From Corythucha ciliata (Eukaryota; Arthropoda; Insecta; Hemiptera; Tingidae): a stretch of DNA of 64,000 nt. Shown piece by piece: positions 22,590 to 32,263 of this stretch. The stretch spans positions 2,085,009 through 2,149,008 of the forward strand of contig CM075938.1 of NCBI GenBank assembly GCA_038030265.1, in the 5' to 3' direction. How positions within the stretch are numbered: position 1 is the first letter of the stretch; every line of letters begins with the position of its first letter. A program made the position numbers and the translations under genes. The notes below the pieces were generated by a model, which saw only the letters and a program-made list of their open reading frames with translations, made no database searches and was not told where the DNA came from.

Positions 22590-22983
22590 TTAAGGGGAAG
22601 TTGCACTCGTGTTTCCCCGACCCTCCTCCAATATACCTCGCCTACTCGGCGTTACGTAAATTATCGCCGTGCACCAATCCTGGATTTTAAGGTCTCATTT
22701 TAATCCCCATACAATTCCGCACGCCCGTTAAATCTTCATTTTTCATATTTCACCCCTGAAACAACTATAAAACCCACTTGAACTTTTACCCTGAAAATTC
22801 GAGCTCTTCCGACGCCCTATTTGGGAAAGCAAGACTTAAAGTTTGTGCGGAATTATCTGGAGATTAAAATGAGACCTTAAAATACAGGATTGGTGCAGAA
22901 ATACAGCGATAATTTACGTAAAGCTGAGTAGGCGAGGTATGATTAAAGGGGGTCGAGGAAACACGAGTTCAACTTCCCCTTAA
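22590..22983. mobile_element. TTAA-flanked MITE, complete copy
   Basis: TTAA at 22590-22593 and 22980-22983 bounds a 386-bp body with inverted ends: GGGGAAGTTGCACTCGTG at the left, and the complement of GGGGAAGTTGAACTCGTG at the right. The inverted similarity continues inward over about 100 bp or more. A TTAA target duplication is the habit of piggyBac-type elements; no transposase is present. A truncated relative lies at 17452. Confidence 0.8.
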
Positions 22984-22985
22984 GG

Positions 22986-24143
22986 TCCATTTACACGGGC
23001 AGTTTTTTAAGGCAATAGCAGCAAAGCGAATAGCAGCAATAGAAAAAAATTGCGCTCCAATAAATTTCCCGTTTCGTGCAATTTTCCCCCTCTCCAAAAC
23101 TCCCTCTATTGTTGAAGCAATAATTGCATTGAATTGTCCAATGTTGCTCTGCCTTGTCCAATTCCGGGGACTACTTTTAATTGCAATTTTTTAAATTTGA
23201 GAAAATTTTTGTTTTAGAATGACAAGAAAACACTTTTTTTCTTTCACGACCACACCAACCATTCATCAACTAATTTCATTAACTAATCTTTGACTTAATC
23301 AAATCTCCACTCAAAATGTTTAAAAATTCGTTTTAAAAAAATCTATGATTGATAGCAATATTTAATATGAACAATAGTCTTTTTGAAGAATGAAGAGCCC
23401 TCTTCAAGAAACACCATGCTTTAATTTTTCTTGTTATTTGTAAACAAAACATTTTAGAGTTTCCTCAAATGCTTCAAAACTGCACATTGAAGTCATTTTT
23501 CCCTCGCACCATCCATTCTTTCCTGAATTACTATGAAATTTATTTGAAAAATCAACAGACGCACCAATCGGGCTGCAACTACCGTTGATATCCTTGTCCG
23601 CATGGGCCAATTCGCTGGTATACTTTTCCCCCAAATCGGGCATTCATGCAAGTTCCCCATTAAAGAAATATCGAACTGCAACACGTGTTTTTTACATTGC
23701 ACCATCTTTACAATAATCGTTATATCCTACATCCAACATAACCAAAAGAGTGCAGGGCTTCCAATATATTACAAAAGGCTTTTAATTTTTTCAATTTGTT
23801 CAAGAACGGGGCACAGTCGAGAATTCGTGTGGCCCAAAAAGAATCCCCCCCCCCCTTCGAGGTTTGCCCTCATTTGACATCTTAGTCATCTCTGTGCCCG
23901 GACGTGTGCTCGGTACGTGAACGAATGGCCAGTTTATGGGCTTCAATTAATCCATTTAACGCGCGAATAGCGAGTTTGTCCATTTTATATACGCTGGTAG
24001 TCAGTTATAGCATAAAAATTTTCGAATCGAATGTTACTCCATCTGTATAGGGCGGAAATTCTGACATTTTTATGCCGTTTTTGCTCTTTTTGGAACACGA
24101 AACGTCAGTTCAGCCATTTTTAAGAAGTGAATAGTCGGGCCAT
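22986..24143. other. Gene-free stretch
   Basis: No gene family recognised. 22985-23020 ('ggtccatttacacgggcag') resembles the ends of the 32119 MITE, without a matching second end. 24040-24143 abuts the left YqaJ copy. Confidence 0.4.
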
Positions 24144-24491
24144 GTTAACTTCACAAGAAGAGGATCATATCAAAGAAGGTGTTTGGCGTCTGCTGTATCA
24201 TTCAACACGCCTTCTATGCACGAAAGAATTCAAAGAACAATGACGAAGTCCAGTCCAGGAGCTTGCACTAAGGCATTTGTGGCAAAAAGGAAAAGAGATG
24301 CTATGAAACGGAAATCCCGCAGTGCCACTCCACACACGCCGTGTAAGAAAAAGAGGACTCTCTTCCCAAGTTCGTCCGGTATGGAAGACTACGGGCCCCT
24401 TGCATCTAAGCCCGACATGCCTGATGAGGAATATCAGCGAGAAATGGCAGAATTCAAGAAGGAAAGGGAAGTAGATGACGCAAGGCCTTGA
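24144..24491 (+). pseudogene. C-terminal end of Mutator-like transposase / spacer, left copy
   Basis: Begins abruptly at 'gttaacttcacaagaag', where homology to 29617 (minus) starts, so it is 5'-truncated. It encodes SFNTPSMHERIQRTMTKSSP and a Lys/Arg-rich tail, the last part of the transposase reading frame seen complete at 29369-30240. It ends at TGA 24489-24491. The codon frame then runs on into the nuclease region, and the same TGA is present in the right copy. Confidence 0.7.
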
Positions 24492-25238
24492 ATTGTTGGA
24501 GAGAACGACGAGAGATGGAGAGCACTGTGGAAAGAGGCGAGGACTGCGAGGAGAAAAAGGCTGACCGCGTCCTACTTCGGCGCTGTGTGTAAATTACGGT
24601 TGACGACGAACACAGCGGGAACTGTGAGGAGACTTTTGTATGGTGAATTCTCCAACGCGGCCACATTCTATGGAAATACACACGAAGCGGACGCCATTAA
24701 AGAAATCGAGAAAAAATATGGCGTTAATGTAAAAAAGTGTGGATTGTTCGTCGACCAAGATTTTCCGTTCTTATCTGCGACACCTGATGGAGTAATCGAC
24801 GAAAATGGCATTGTCGAGGTGAAATGTCCTTATTCTTGCCGGGATATGTCTCCTCTAGACGCGATAAAAGATGGGAAAGTAACAATATTCAGAAAAGATG
24901 GAACATTGAATAAAAACCATCAATATTATTACCAGGTTTGTTGTACTCATTCTATCTCATCAACCAACCGTTTGCTAATTGTTCCTTTTTTTTTATTTTT
25001 GTTCTTGCAACAGGTACAGGGCCAACTTCGATGCAGTAAGAGGCAGTACTGCTTGTTCGGTGTCTGGACTCCTGTTTTTCCTTTCCTCCACAGTGTACGA
25101 ATTCCTCGTGATGATGATTTTTGGCTAGTTAAAATGCAAGATAAGTTGGTAGAATTTTACAACAGCCTTCTTCCCGAGCTCGTTGATCCAAGGAATAACC
25201 GGTCGATGCCATTGCGAGCAGTATACATGAAGAAGTAA
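24492..25238 (+). pseudogene. YqaJ-type PD-(D/E)XK nuclease of a Mutator-like element, left copy
   Basis: After the in-frame TGA the frame reads ERWRALWKEARTARRKRLTA, then LYGEFSNAATFYGNTHEADA, GLFVDQDFPFLSATPDGVID, GIVEVKCPYSCRDMSPLDAI and NHQYYYQVQGQL. These are the YqaJ exonuclease motifs: G-x-x-x-E, S-PDG with the metal-binding Asp, E-x-K in VEVKCP, and the Tyr/Gln helix. The last motif is complete only if the 78-bp intron at 24936-25013 is spliced. Ends RAVYMKK and TAA at 25236-25238. In eukaryotes such nucleases travel with Mutator-like transposase genes; a role in transposition is inferred. The 5' truncation makes this copy defective. Confidence 0.8.
24936..25013 (+). other. Intron inside the YqaJ nuclease gene
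   Basis: gtttgt donor after YYYQ and T-rich tract plus gcaacag acceptor before VQGQL. Removal gives the uninterrupted family motif. 78 bp with no stop, so an unspliced frame also reads through. Confidence 0.8.
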
Positions 25239-25392
25239 GGATGAAACAGGTACGTCATGCAATCATCGTTGGGCCCGTTGTACAACACGATTTAGGCTAC
25301 GGTTACTATGCATGCGATTTCTTACGAAAATGTGTTCTGACGAGCTCTGACGAATTCGCTTAAACAAAGAAACGTCTGCTTTTCAATGAAAG
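25239..25392. other. 3' flank of the left nuclease copy
   Basis: 25245-25310 is still homologous (inverted) to 28579-28645, after which the two copies differ. Confidence 0.6.
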
Positions 25393-26111
25393 TGGTTACT
25401 ATGGGAGATCGGGACACGGCTCCTTCAACGACAAGCTCCACTTCCACCGCCGCCGAGACAACCCCGACTGCCCATGCGGAAGCGAGCCAGAAACGGCGGA
25501 GCACGTGCTCCTTCGCTGCACACTTTATCAGGACATCAGAGAACTATGGCGAATCCCGCAAAACCCGCGCCACCTCGTCGCCACCAAACCGTCGGCCCGC
25601 CGTTTCCTCGCCTTCGCCAATGCATGGTACCACCGTCGGGGCACGGGCCCCACAATGGTGAATGCTGGTGATCCACCCACCAGCCAACTCTCGGCCTCGG
25701 ATACCCAGAGTACTGGGACCTAGAGCACCAACGACCACCGCATTCGAACATCACCGTCGCACTTCCATCGTCAACTCTAATCCCCAACACCACCAGACCA
25801 CCACTCATCCCTACCTGGAAAACAAACCACAGAGCTCTGGGTCCCGGTGCCCCCCCCCCTTCCGAACGTTACGGGTATCATTCTCCACCCCACATTACAC
25901 CTGCAAACTCCCCACCGCCAAGCGGTCCACACCGGTAACGTGTCAGTCTTGACCAACTGGCACGGCTGACGGGGAGTGGGGTGGAGATAACCAGGACTTG
26001 CACGTGTCGGGTCACTTCCCGGCCGTCATGTCAGGCTTAATCCTGGTTATGTGCCTTGCAAGGCATCAAGCCAGGGCGGGAAGAAGGCACAATCCTGGTT
26101 ACTATGGGAGA
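25393..26111 (+). mobile_element. 5'-truncated LINE with 16-bp target duplication
   Basis: The perfect duplication tggttactatgggaga (25393-25408 and 26096-26111) brackets 687 bp. The inserted sequence starts directly inside the C-terminal coding part of a non-LTR retrotransposon and continues as GC-rich 3' UTR. No poly(A) tail precedes the right duplication; the insert ends '...ggcacaatcc'. The insertion hit DNA downstream of the nuclease copy. Confidence 0.85.
25409..25723 (+). pseudogene. LINE ORF2 C-terminus (CCHC/H zinc-finger tail)
   Basis: Reads SGHGSFNDKLHFHRRRDNPD, then CPCGSEPETAEHVLLRCTLY and RRFLAFANAWYHR. The pattern GHG-F, C-x-CG-x-x-ET-x-x-H-x-x-x-x-C is the usual C-terminal zinc-binding tail after RT in Jockey/R1-like LINEs. 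TAG follows. Only the last 100 or so residues remain, so it cannot act by itself. Confidence 0.8.
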
Positions 26112-26899
26112 GACATCCTATTCAGAATACGTACGGGGGACAAACTCGTCAGAACAAAGGGTGAGCGGCAGGAAGGGGGGCTTTGTTGGATGAACCATAA
26201 TTAATATGCATAATTAAATGCTTTATCTGGGACTTTTGAAATGAAATGAAAAATATTTCGTCAATATAGGTTGCCTTTCTTAATAGCCCAGTAAATAGAG
26301 GAAATGTCCTTGCAAAAGGTGGTGTAAGCGATTTTATTTTTTTAATAAATCCGTTATGGTCCTATTAAAAAGGAATCACAGTTCTGCACACAAAATTTCG
26401 AAAGGCACAACTTTTGAGAGCCCAAAAACCTCAAAATTTTCTGACTTTTTTCAGTCATTCACTTATAAGTCGAATATGGTCAATCCTGACGGAAAACGCA
26501 CAATGTACTTAGTTGAAGTTGACAAAATTTCGCGTCGATTGAAAAAAAAAAAATCCAAATCGGTCGAGAGGTTGAACTATTACAGATGGGCAAATATCAC
26601 CTATTTTTTTCACAATCTTCAAAAACGTGTGCTATTCCTTTTTTAAAGCTTCATACCTCTAAAACTATTTTTTCAATCAATACCCCTCCCCATTGAAAGT
26701 TTTAGAGCATCGAATGGAGAGCTCAGGAACATCCGAATCAACCAACTGGAACCTTTTTTTGACGTTTTAAGCGCTGTTTGTCCCAAATCGAAATTTCTCA
26801 AAATTCACTATTAGGTTTTAGCGCTCCGCATGTTATTATTGGCCTCTAATCGTCTCTGGCTTTCGTTTTGGGTCCTTGCCATCAATGATTTATCAGGTC

Positions 26900-27156
26900 A
26901 TAAATAAATCGCAACAGATGTCGTCTTCACCACAATTTGTATTATGCAGGTACATCAAACCGGTTTCACTCTTTACTAGAGCATCTTCAGTGATGTAAAC
27001 ACAATCGTGTCCGTTGTCTTTGGCCAGTCCTAAAAAAGACAACGGACACGATTGTGTTTACATCACTGAAGATGCTCTAGTAAAGAGTGAAACCGGTTTG
27101 ATGTACCTGCATAATACAAATTGTGGTGAAGACGACATCTGTTGCGATTTATTTAT
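26900..27156. repeat. Perfect hairpin, 121-bp arms, 15-nt loop
   Basis: 26900-27020 and 27036-27156 are exact reverse complements by eye, with loop 27021-27035. Arm ends read ataaataaatcgcaaca. Each arm carries one hammerhead-like core, in opposite orientations. Confidence 0.9.
27059..27105 (+). ncRNA. Hammerhead-ribozyme-like motif (candidate)
   Basis: Stem I TACATCA (27059-27065) pairs perfectly with TGATGTA (27099-27105). The core CTGAAGA (CUGANGA) lies at 27066-27072. Stem II CTCT/AGAG is at 27075-27078 and 27084-27087, GAAA at 27089-27092, then CCGG forming a minimal stem III and TT at the expected cleavage position. Defect: an unpaired T at 27073, with a weak closing pair, between core and stem II. 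A mirrored copy is on the minus strand at 26951-26997. Short-stem-III hammerheads are known from Penelope-like retroelements. Confidence 0.45.
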
Positions 27157-27344
27157 CTGCTGACACCACGACATCGTCGCGAGAATTCATTATCAGGTCA
27201 TAGGTGAGAAATAGACGTCACGTTCATAGCTTCCAGAACTGTGACTTTGGAGAAGATAAATGGCTTACGTAGTTTAGAGTGGGGGGTTAGCTGTCTGCCT
27301 AATAAATTCTCAGACATATTGTGTGTACCTACACCTACTTTTAC

Positions 27345-27480
27345 AGCGATTTCCATTCAACACACTACACAAGTGTAGTGTAGCGTCCTTTCCATAAACA
27401 TATGTTTCAATTCAGAGAGGACGGGTGGAAAAACTTACACCGCACGAGTGTATTGCATTGAATGGAAAACGCTATTAGTT
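27345..27480. mobile_element. Small MITE-like foldback
   Basis: Left 'agcgatttccattcaa' and right 'ttgaatggaaaacgct' are near-inverted and match the ends of the 63449-63584 element. The rest of 27160-28453 shows no gene. Confidence 0.5.
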
Positions 27481-28453
27481 CATCCTATCAATTAAATAGT
27501 CGAAATAATATGGCGTTTTTTATTTTATTTCAAAACTCACTGGTGAAGCATTTTTAAAAATAGTTATTATGCTTCATCCAACAAAGCCCCCATTCCTGCC
27601 GCTCACCCAGTTAAGGCACTATAAAACCCGAGTACTGCAACACGCAAATCGGCGCCATACTTGGTCCCCCATATGATTATAATTGTCACCTGTTCTCATT
27701 GACAAGTAGAATATTTTTATTTATTTCGACCGCATTCCGCGTTTGTTTGCTGCTACGATGACAATTTTTTCATTCATGATATTGTGTTTACCCTAACGAC
27801 TAAGGGACCAAATATGGCGCTGAAATCGGTGTTGCAGTACCTGTGTTTTAAAGGTTCTCTAACCCAGTGAAGACGGCGCGCTAGGGCATCTACCATTTTT
27901 CTGTTTCGAACGCGAATTTTGGTCGGAGCGTTAATAAAAAAAAGTTTTGGAATAAGGGGTTAATTCTACAACTGGGCTGTACCTGCTTTTTTCAAATTTG
28001 TAAAAAATACCAAATTTGGGCTCCGGAATTTTGGGTTGGGCGAAGAATCTTGAAATAAGGTTAACAATGTGAATTTTATACCGAGCACCCAACTACAATC
28101 AATTTTTCAAAATGAAACTCGGACCTTTTTTGGAGGCATGAGGAGTGCCCCCGCATTGACGTGTTCCCTCTCACTTGCACACGTTTCATCCCCTTTCGCC
28201 TTAATTGCGGTAATCCTTCCCTGCTATTTTACACGTGTTGAAAACGATACCTTACTAAGTGCTGAGCAATTATTGAACAGTTTTTAGAGTTCTTCAACGA
28301 GGCCAATGATTGGATAAATAATATAATTGATTGTAAGTTTATTAACGTTAGCTTTCATTTGCAGTTAAGATTCGCAATCTCACGAGTATTGCTACTGTCG
28401 CCCTACACGTCATGATAACGACTCATTTTTTATGGCCGGTTGTCACTACTGCC

Positions 28454-28590
28454 TTAATCGGGCTTTGAATGGTTCAACGAGTTTCCGTCAGCCAAGAACA
28501 GAGAATCTTTGTCGACGAACAATCCGCAAGAACGAGTTTTTTCGATGTGGCGTCCGCTTCGTGTGAATTTCCGTAGAACATAGTAACCGT
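28454..28590 (-). pseudogene. Displaced YqaJ fragment fused to nuclease 3' flank
   Basis: On the minus strand, right after the 3' flank of the right nuclease copy, the sequence switches in mid-word to another piece of the same gene: GNSHEADA-like coding followed by CGLFVDKDSLFL. This corresponds to 24665-24780 of the left copy. It is therefore a chimeric join of a downstream and an internal segment, out of its normal order. Confidence 0.7.
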
Positions 28591-29368
28591 AGCCTAAATC
28601 GTGTTGTACAACGGGCCCAATGATGATTGCATGACGTACCCGTTTCATCCTTCTTCATGTATACTGCTCGCAATGCATCGACGGTTCTGGATCAACGAAC
28701 TCGGGAAGAAAGCTATTGTTGTAAAATTCTACCAACTTATCTTGCATTTTAACTAGCCAAAAATCATCATCACGAGGAATTCGTACACTGTGGAAGAAAG
28801 GAAAACCAGGAGTCTAGACACCGAACAAGCAGTACTGCCTCTTACTGCATCGAAGTTGGCCATCTTTTCTGAATATTGTTACTTTCCCATCTTTTATCGC
28901 GTCTAGAGGAGACATCTCCCGGCAAGAATAAGGACATTTCACCTCGACAATTCCATTTTCGTCGATTAATCCATCAGGTGTCGCAGCTAAGAACGGAAAA
29001 TCTTTGTGGACGAACAATCCACACTTTTTTACATTAACGCCATATTTTTTCTCGATTTCATTAATGGCGTCCGCTTCGTGTGTATTTCCATAGAATGTGG
29101 CCGCGTTGGAGAATTCACCATACAAAAGTCTCCTCACAGTTCCCGCTGTGTTCGTCGTCAACCGTAATTTACACACAGCGCCGAAGTAGGACGCGGTCAG
29201 CCTTTTTCTCCTCGCAGTCCTCGCCTCTTTCCACAGTGCTCTCCATCTCTCGTCGTTCTCTCCAACAATTCAAGGCCTTGCGTCATCTACTTCCCTTTCC
29301 TTCTTGAATTCTGCCATTTCTCGCTGATATTCGTCATCAGGCATGTCGGGCTTAGATGCAAGGGGCCC
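28591..29368 (-). pseudogene. YqaJ-type nuclease, right (inverted) copy, internally deleted
   Basis: Nearly identical to 24492-25310 in reverse orientation: GEFSNAATFYGNTHEADAIN, FPFLAATPDGLIDENGIVEV, KCPYSCREMSPLDAI. It lacks the segment from the Gly of FRKDG to QLRCSKRQYC, with the intron and the YYYQVQG helix. The two sides join at a shared GG, so the catalytic helix is gone. It shares the TGA at the transposase/nuclease boundary with the left copy. Where the left copy ends AAGTAAGGAT this one reads AAGGAT, so its stop is lost. Not functional. Confidence 0.85.
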
Positions 29369-30249
29369 TTAGTCATCCATACCGGACGAACTTGCGAAGA
29401 GAGTCCTCTTTTTCTTACACGGCGCGTGCGGAGTGGCACTGCGGGATTTCCGTTTCATAGCATCTCTTTTCCTTTTTGCCACAAATGCCTTAGTGCAAGC
29501 TCCTGGACTGGACTTCGTCATTGTTCTTTGAATTCTTTCGTGCATAGAAGGCGTGTTGAATGATACAGCAGACGCCGAACACCTTCTTTGATATGATCCT
29601 CTTCTTGTGAAGTTAACTCTTTTGCCGCCAATCATTTTACAAACAATTGCATTAAACAATTCAGCGCAGTTACTCGTCACATTTTGAATCAAACTGCGAC
29701 TATGTCTCGCGACGTTATTGAACACTTCTCGTAGTCTGGTCCATACAGGATCTTGGTCATACTTGTCGTAGTAATTCAATTCTCCTTCCTTCGGGCCGTT
29801 GCAGAAGTACGAATCACACTTATCATGATTGCCGAACACATGGTGAGGTGCGTTCAGAATATCGCCCTGGAGTCGCCGGGTCTTTTCTTCTAGCGTCAGG
29901 TCTTCCTCTCCTTGCCGGTAGTCGATGGCTTTAACGACTGCTGATCTCAAGCGTAGAAGATTGGATCCCAAGAATTTCCTAATTGGTAGAGGACCTGCTC
30001 TCTTATCCGTTGTGATTGCCTTTAATTTATTGCACATATTTCTGAGGACGTGATTTTTGCATTCAATTTTCTCAACGGGAGTTGATTTGTACGGCCGGGA
30101 GTTTACAATTTTGTTATACACGCTGCTGTCTCCGTCAGCAATCAGTTTATTGTATCTTACGTTGTACATCTCCTCGCTTCTCCTGAATCCTTCCAGAATC
30201 ACGTCACTCTCCATAGCTGAAGATGATCCAGACCTAAGGGAAATACACT
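29369..30249 (-). pseudogene. Mutator-like transposase, C-terminal two thirds
   Basis: Open from the Mutator transposase segment GSSSAMESDVILEGFRRSEE through KLIADGDSSVYNKIV (second catalytic-type Asp region), VEKIECKNHVLRNMCNKLKA, a helical stretch, SLIQNVTSNCAELFNAIVCK and the tail shared with 24144-24491. The blocks and their order match the animal Mutator-like transposase domain found next to YqaJ nucleases. The frame is intact over 281 codons here, but the N-terminal part is broken. Confidence 0.85.
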
Positions 30250-30591
30250 CTTTTTACCAAATGAGGTAACAAACATGGTCTTTGGATGAACTGCATGGAT
30301 CTACATTATTCGAGTTTCCGGCATGACAAATGGAACAGAACTTGTTCCTTACGCGCAGCTTAGTTTATCCCAGTAAAGTCACAGGTTGCCAGCCGCCGGA
30401 AAGTGAATTGTACTTCGTTAATTAGACGTCTAGCCCAACTTCCGTCTGCTACTACTGGAATCGAAGGAGTGCCGTCTTTATCAACGTTGCCAATTTCTAC
30501 GGTCAATCTCATCTTTTCTTTTGCCGTTTCTGCCATACTTTTCGAAGGTCCGCTTTGTTCAATGGCTCGTCCAGATTCGATTCAATCTTCG
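30250..30591 (-). pseudogene. Mutator-like transposase, broken central part
   Basis: VEIGNVDKDGTPSIPVVADG and SWARR carry the first catalytic-type Asp (VVADGSW). A frame change then leads to YNSLSG, an in-frame TAA, and RVRNKFCSICHAGNSNNVDP with paired cysteines. One short deletion or shift near 30410 and at least two stops separate the pieces. Confidence 0.75.
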
Positions 30592-30890
30592 TTAAGTGTA
30601 GCTAGACATTGTTGGTATCTCCATAACGCTGTGTAATTCTTCGAGCTGGGAAAAACCACAGCCAAAGGATAGTGTGCCCATAACAGCTGCTGTGTTTGTT
30701 GTGCGTGAAGTTTGATTGTTTTCTGAGGTCACATTTCTTTTTAATCCACATATCAAGCACTCCAAGAGAAAAGTGGAATGATATCCATTACTAGTTTCTT
30801 TCACAAAAATCATGTAAGCCAAGGTACATTCAAAAGGGGCATCATGTTTGCTCAATTCTTGTAATTGACCAACAGTTGTAAATACGTATC
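30592..30890 (-). pseudogene. Mutator-like transposase, N-terminal part
   Basis: VGQLQELSKHDAPFECTLAY, LLECLICGLKRNVTSE and MGTLSFGCGFSQLEELHSVM, then EIPTMSSYT and a stop. This is the Cys-containing N-terminal region typical of the family, one stop upstream of the central part. Where the gene began is unclear; AT-rich sequence follows. Confidence 0.7.
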
Positions 30891-31683
30891 TTATTATATT
30901 AATAATGTAAATAAGTTTATTAATTAAATGAGTATATCTTTCTTTTTCTTAATGATTACTCACTATCTTTTTTTTCATTTGTCTGTATTTTATTTCCATT
31001 TTAGCTGGCGTACGATTAAATATATTTTTGATGAAACTATGAAGGTGGTATCAACTTGAGCGAAGCTGCTCTTTTATTAGTCTTAGGTTAAGCGAATTTG
31101 CTATTTTTCGTTTCAATTCCAGCAAATTTGCAAGTTTATTGCCTCAAATTTTGTGAAATAGCAAGTTTTTCAGTTTAAAATTTAGGGAACTTTCAAGATT
31201 CCGGTCTCTATTCAAGTTAAATAGACAGTTTTCGGTCTGAATTTCAGAGAAATTGAAAGTTTTTGGTAATCGATTCAGACTAACGAAGCTTGGGTCTCGA
31301 TTTCAGTGAAATTTATAGTTTTCCGTCTCTATTTCAACGAAATTGCATTTTGTACCTTATTTTAGCCACAGAGTGGCCTCCAAGTACAGGGATTTAGTGT
31401 TTTCTCAATTTTAGACGCAAAATGAGCTTACTTTTTGAAATGCATAATATACCTACCCGCAAATTACGTATCTTTTTTTAATTTTAGTTGTGGAGTAGCG
31501 ACTTTATCACTTCCAGCAGAGTAGAGAGTTAGCGTTTTTCAAGTAGGTGTTACATTTTGGCCATGAAAGGACGGACATGATGTAGTATTTTCGCATGTAG
31601 ATCAGCGAATGATGTTTTCTTAATTTTAGAAGCGAATTCGAAAGTTCTTCAGGAGGGGATGCTAATTATTCAAGAAATTTCTG
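30891..31683. repeat. AT-rich flank and two minisatellite families
   Basis: 31100-31350 repeats the 'aatttcagngaaattgcaag' family of 100-1000. 31370-31660 holds minus-sense pieces of the 30-bp satellite. Confidence 0.55.
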
Positions 31684-31691
31684 GTTTGAGG

Positions 31692-31960
31692 CAAGCGCGT
31701 AGCCGGGATTTCTTTGGGGGGGGGGGGGGTCCGATGTTGGTTCGGTGCGGCGGGGGGGAGGAGTATTTCCACTCTATTCCTATTCTGTTCAGTTTTTAAC
31801 TACATATTATTATTATTATCATTATTGTGCGATATTATTCCAATGCATGAGCGGAGAAATTGAAAATAAAAAGTCTCCTTCAGAACATGGGAAATAAATC
31901 TGAAATTCCGGGGGGGGGGAGGTACGGACTCGGTTGCCCCCCCCCCTGGCTACGCGCCTG
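31692..31960. mobile_element. hAT-type MITE with 8-bp target duplication
   Basis: The 8-bp duplication gtttgagg (31684-31691, 31961-31968) flanks inverted ends CAAGCGCGTAGCCGGG and, inverted, CAGGCGCGTAGCCAGG. 269 bp, G-run/C-run interior, no ORF. 8-bp duplications plus CA(R)G-type ends are the hAT hallmark. Confidence 0.85.
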
Positions 31961-32118
31961 GTTTGAGGTCTTCATTTTGGTTGAATAACAAGTTTCGGGT
32001 ACTTTTTTATGGGCCACAGTCGCAAGTCTAGCCGGTCTCGAGGCTGGGAGCGTCGTAAGCTAGATGAATAGACGCAAAATTGCACTATTCGGAGCCAAAT
32101 GTCAGTGAATTCGCAAGT

Positions 32119-32263
32119 TTAGGCCCCTTTTACACGAGTAAGTTTTTTGATCAAAGTAGCCATTTTGAAAAAAATTGGCAGATGTTCCATGCAACAAATC
32201 GTCTTTTTTGATCAGATTGAACATATTTTTGAAAAAAAACTTACTCGTGTAAAAAGGGCCTAA
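32119..32263. mobile_element. MITE with TTTTACACGAGTAAG inverted ends
   Basis: TTAGGCCCCTTTTACACGAG at the left is mirrored by the right end, which closes GGGCCTAA. About 30 bp of each end pair. 145 bp, no coding capacity. Confidence 0.8.

Larger units (their letters stand above)
26160..27607. repeat. Inverted pair 26160-26275 / 27500-27607
   Basis: 'ggtgagcggcagga' plus 'gggggctttgttggatgaa' at 26160 recurs inverted at 27570-27607. Weaker similarity continues inward ('cttttgaaatgaaatgaaaa'). Its midpoint (about 26884) coincides with that of the nuclease copies (about 26880), so it may belong to the same palindrome. 26276-26899 between them holds nothing recognised. Confidence 0.6.

Noticed and set aside
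25536..25808. Minus-strand ORFs over the LINE tail
   Set aside because: They are GC-rich shadows of the plus-strand LINE C-terminus, which has the recognisable zinc-finger pattern.
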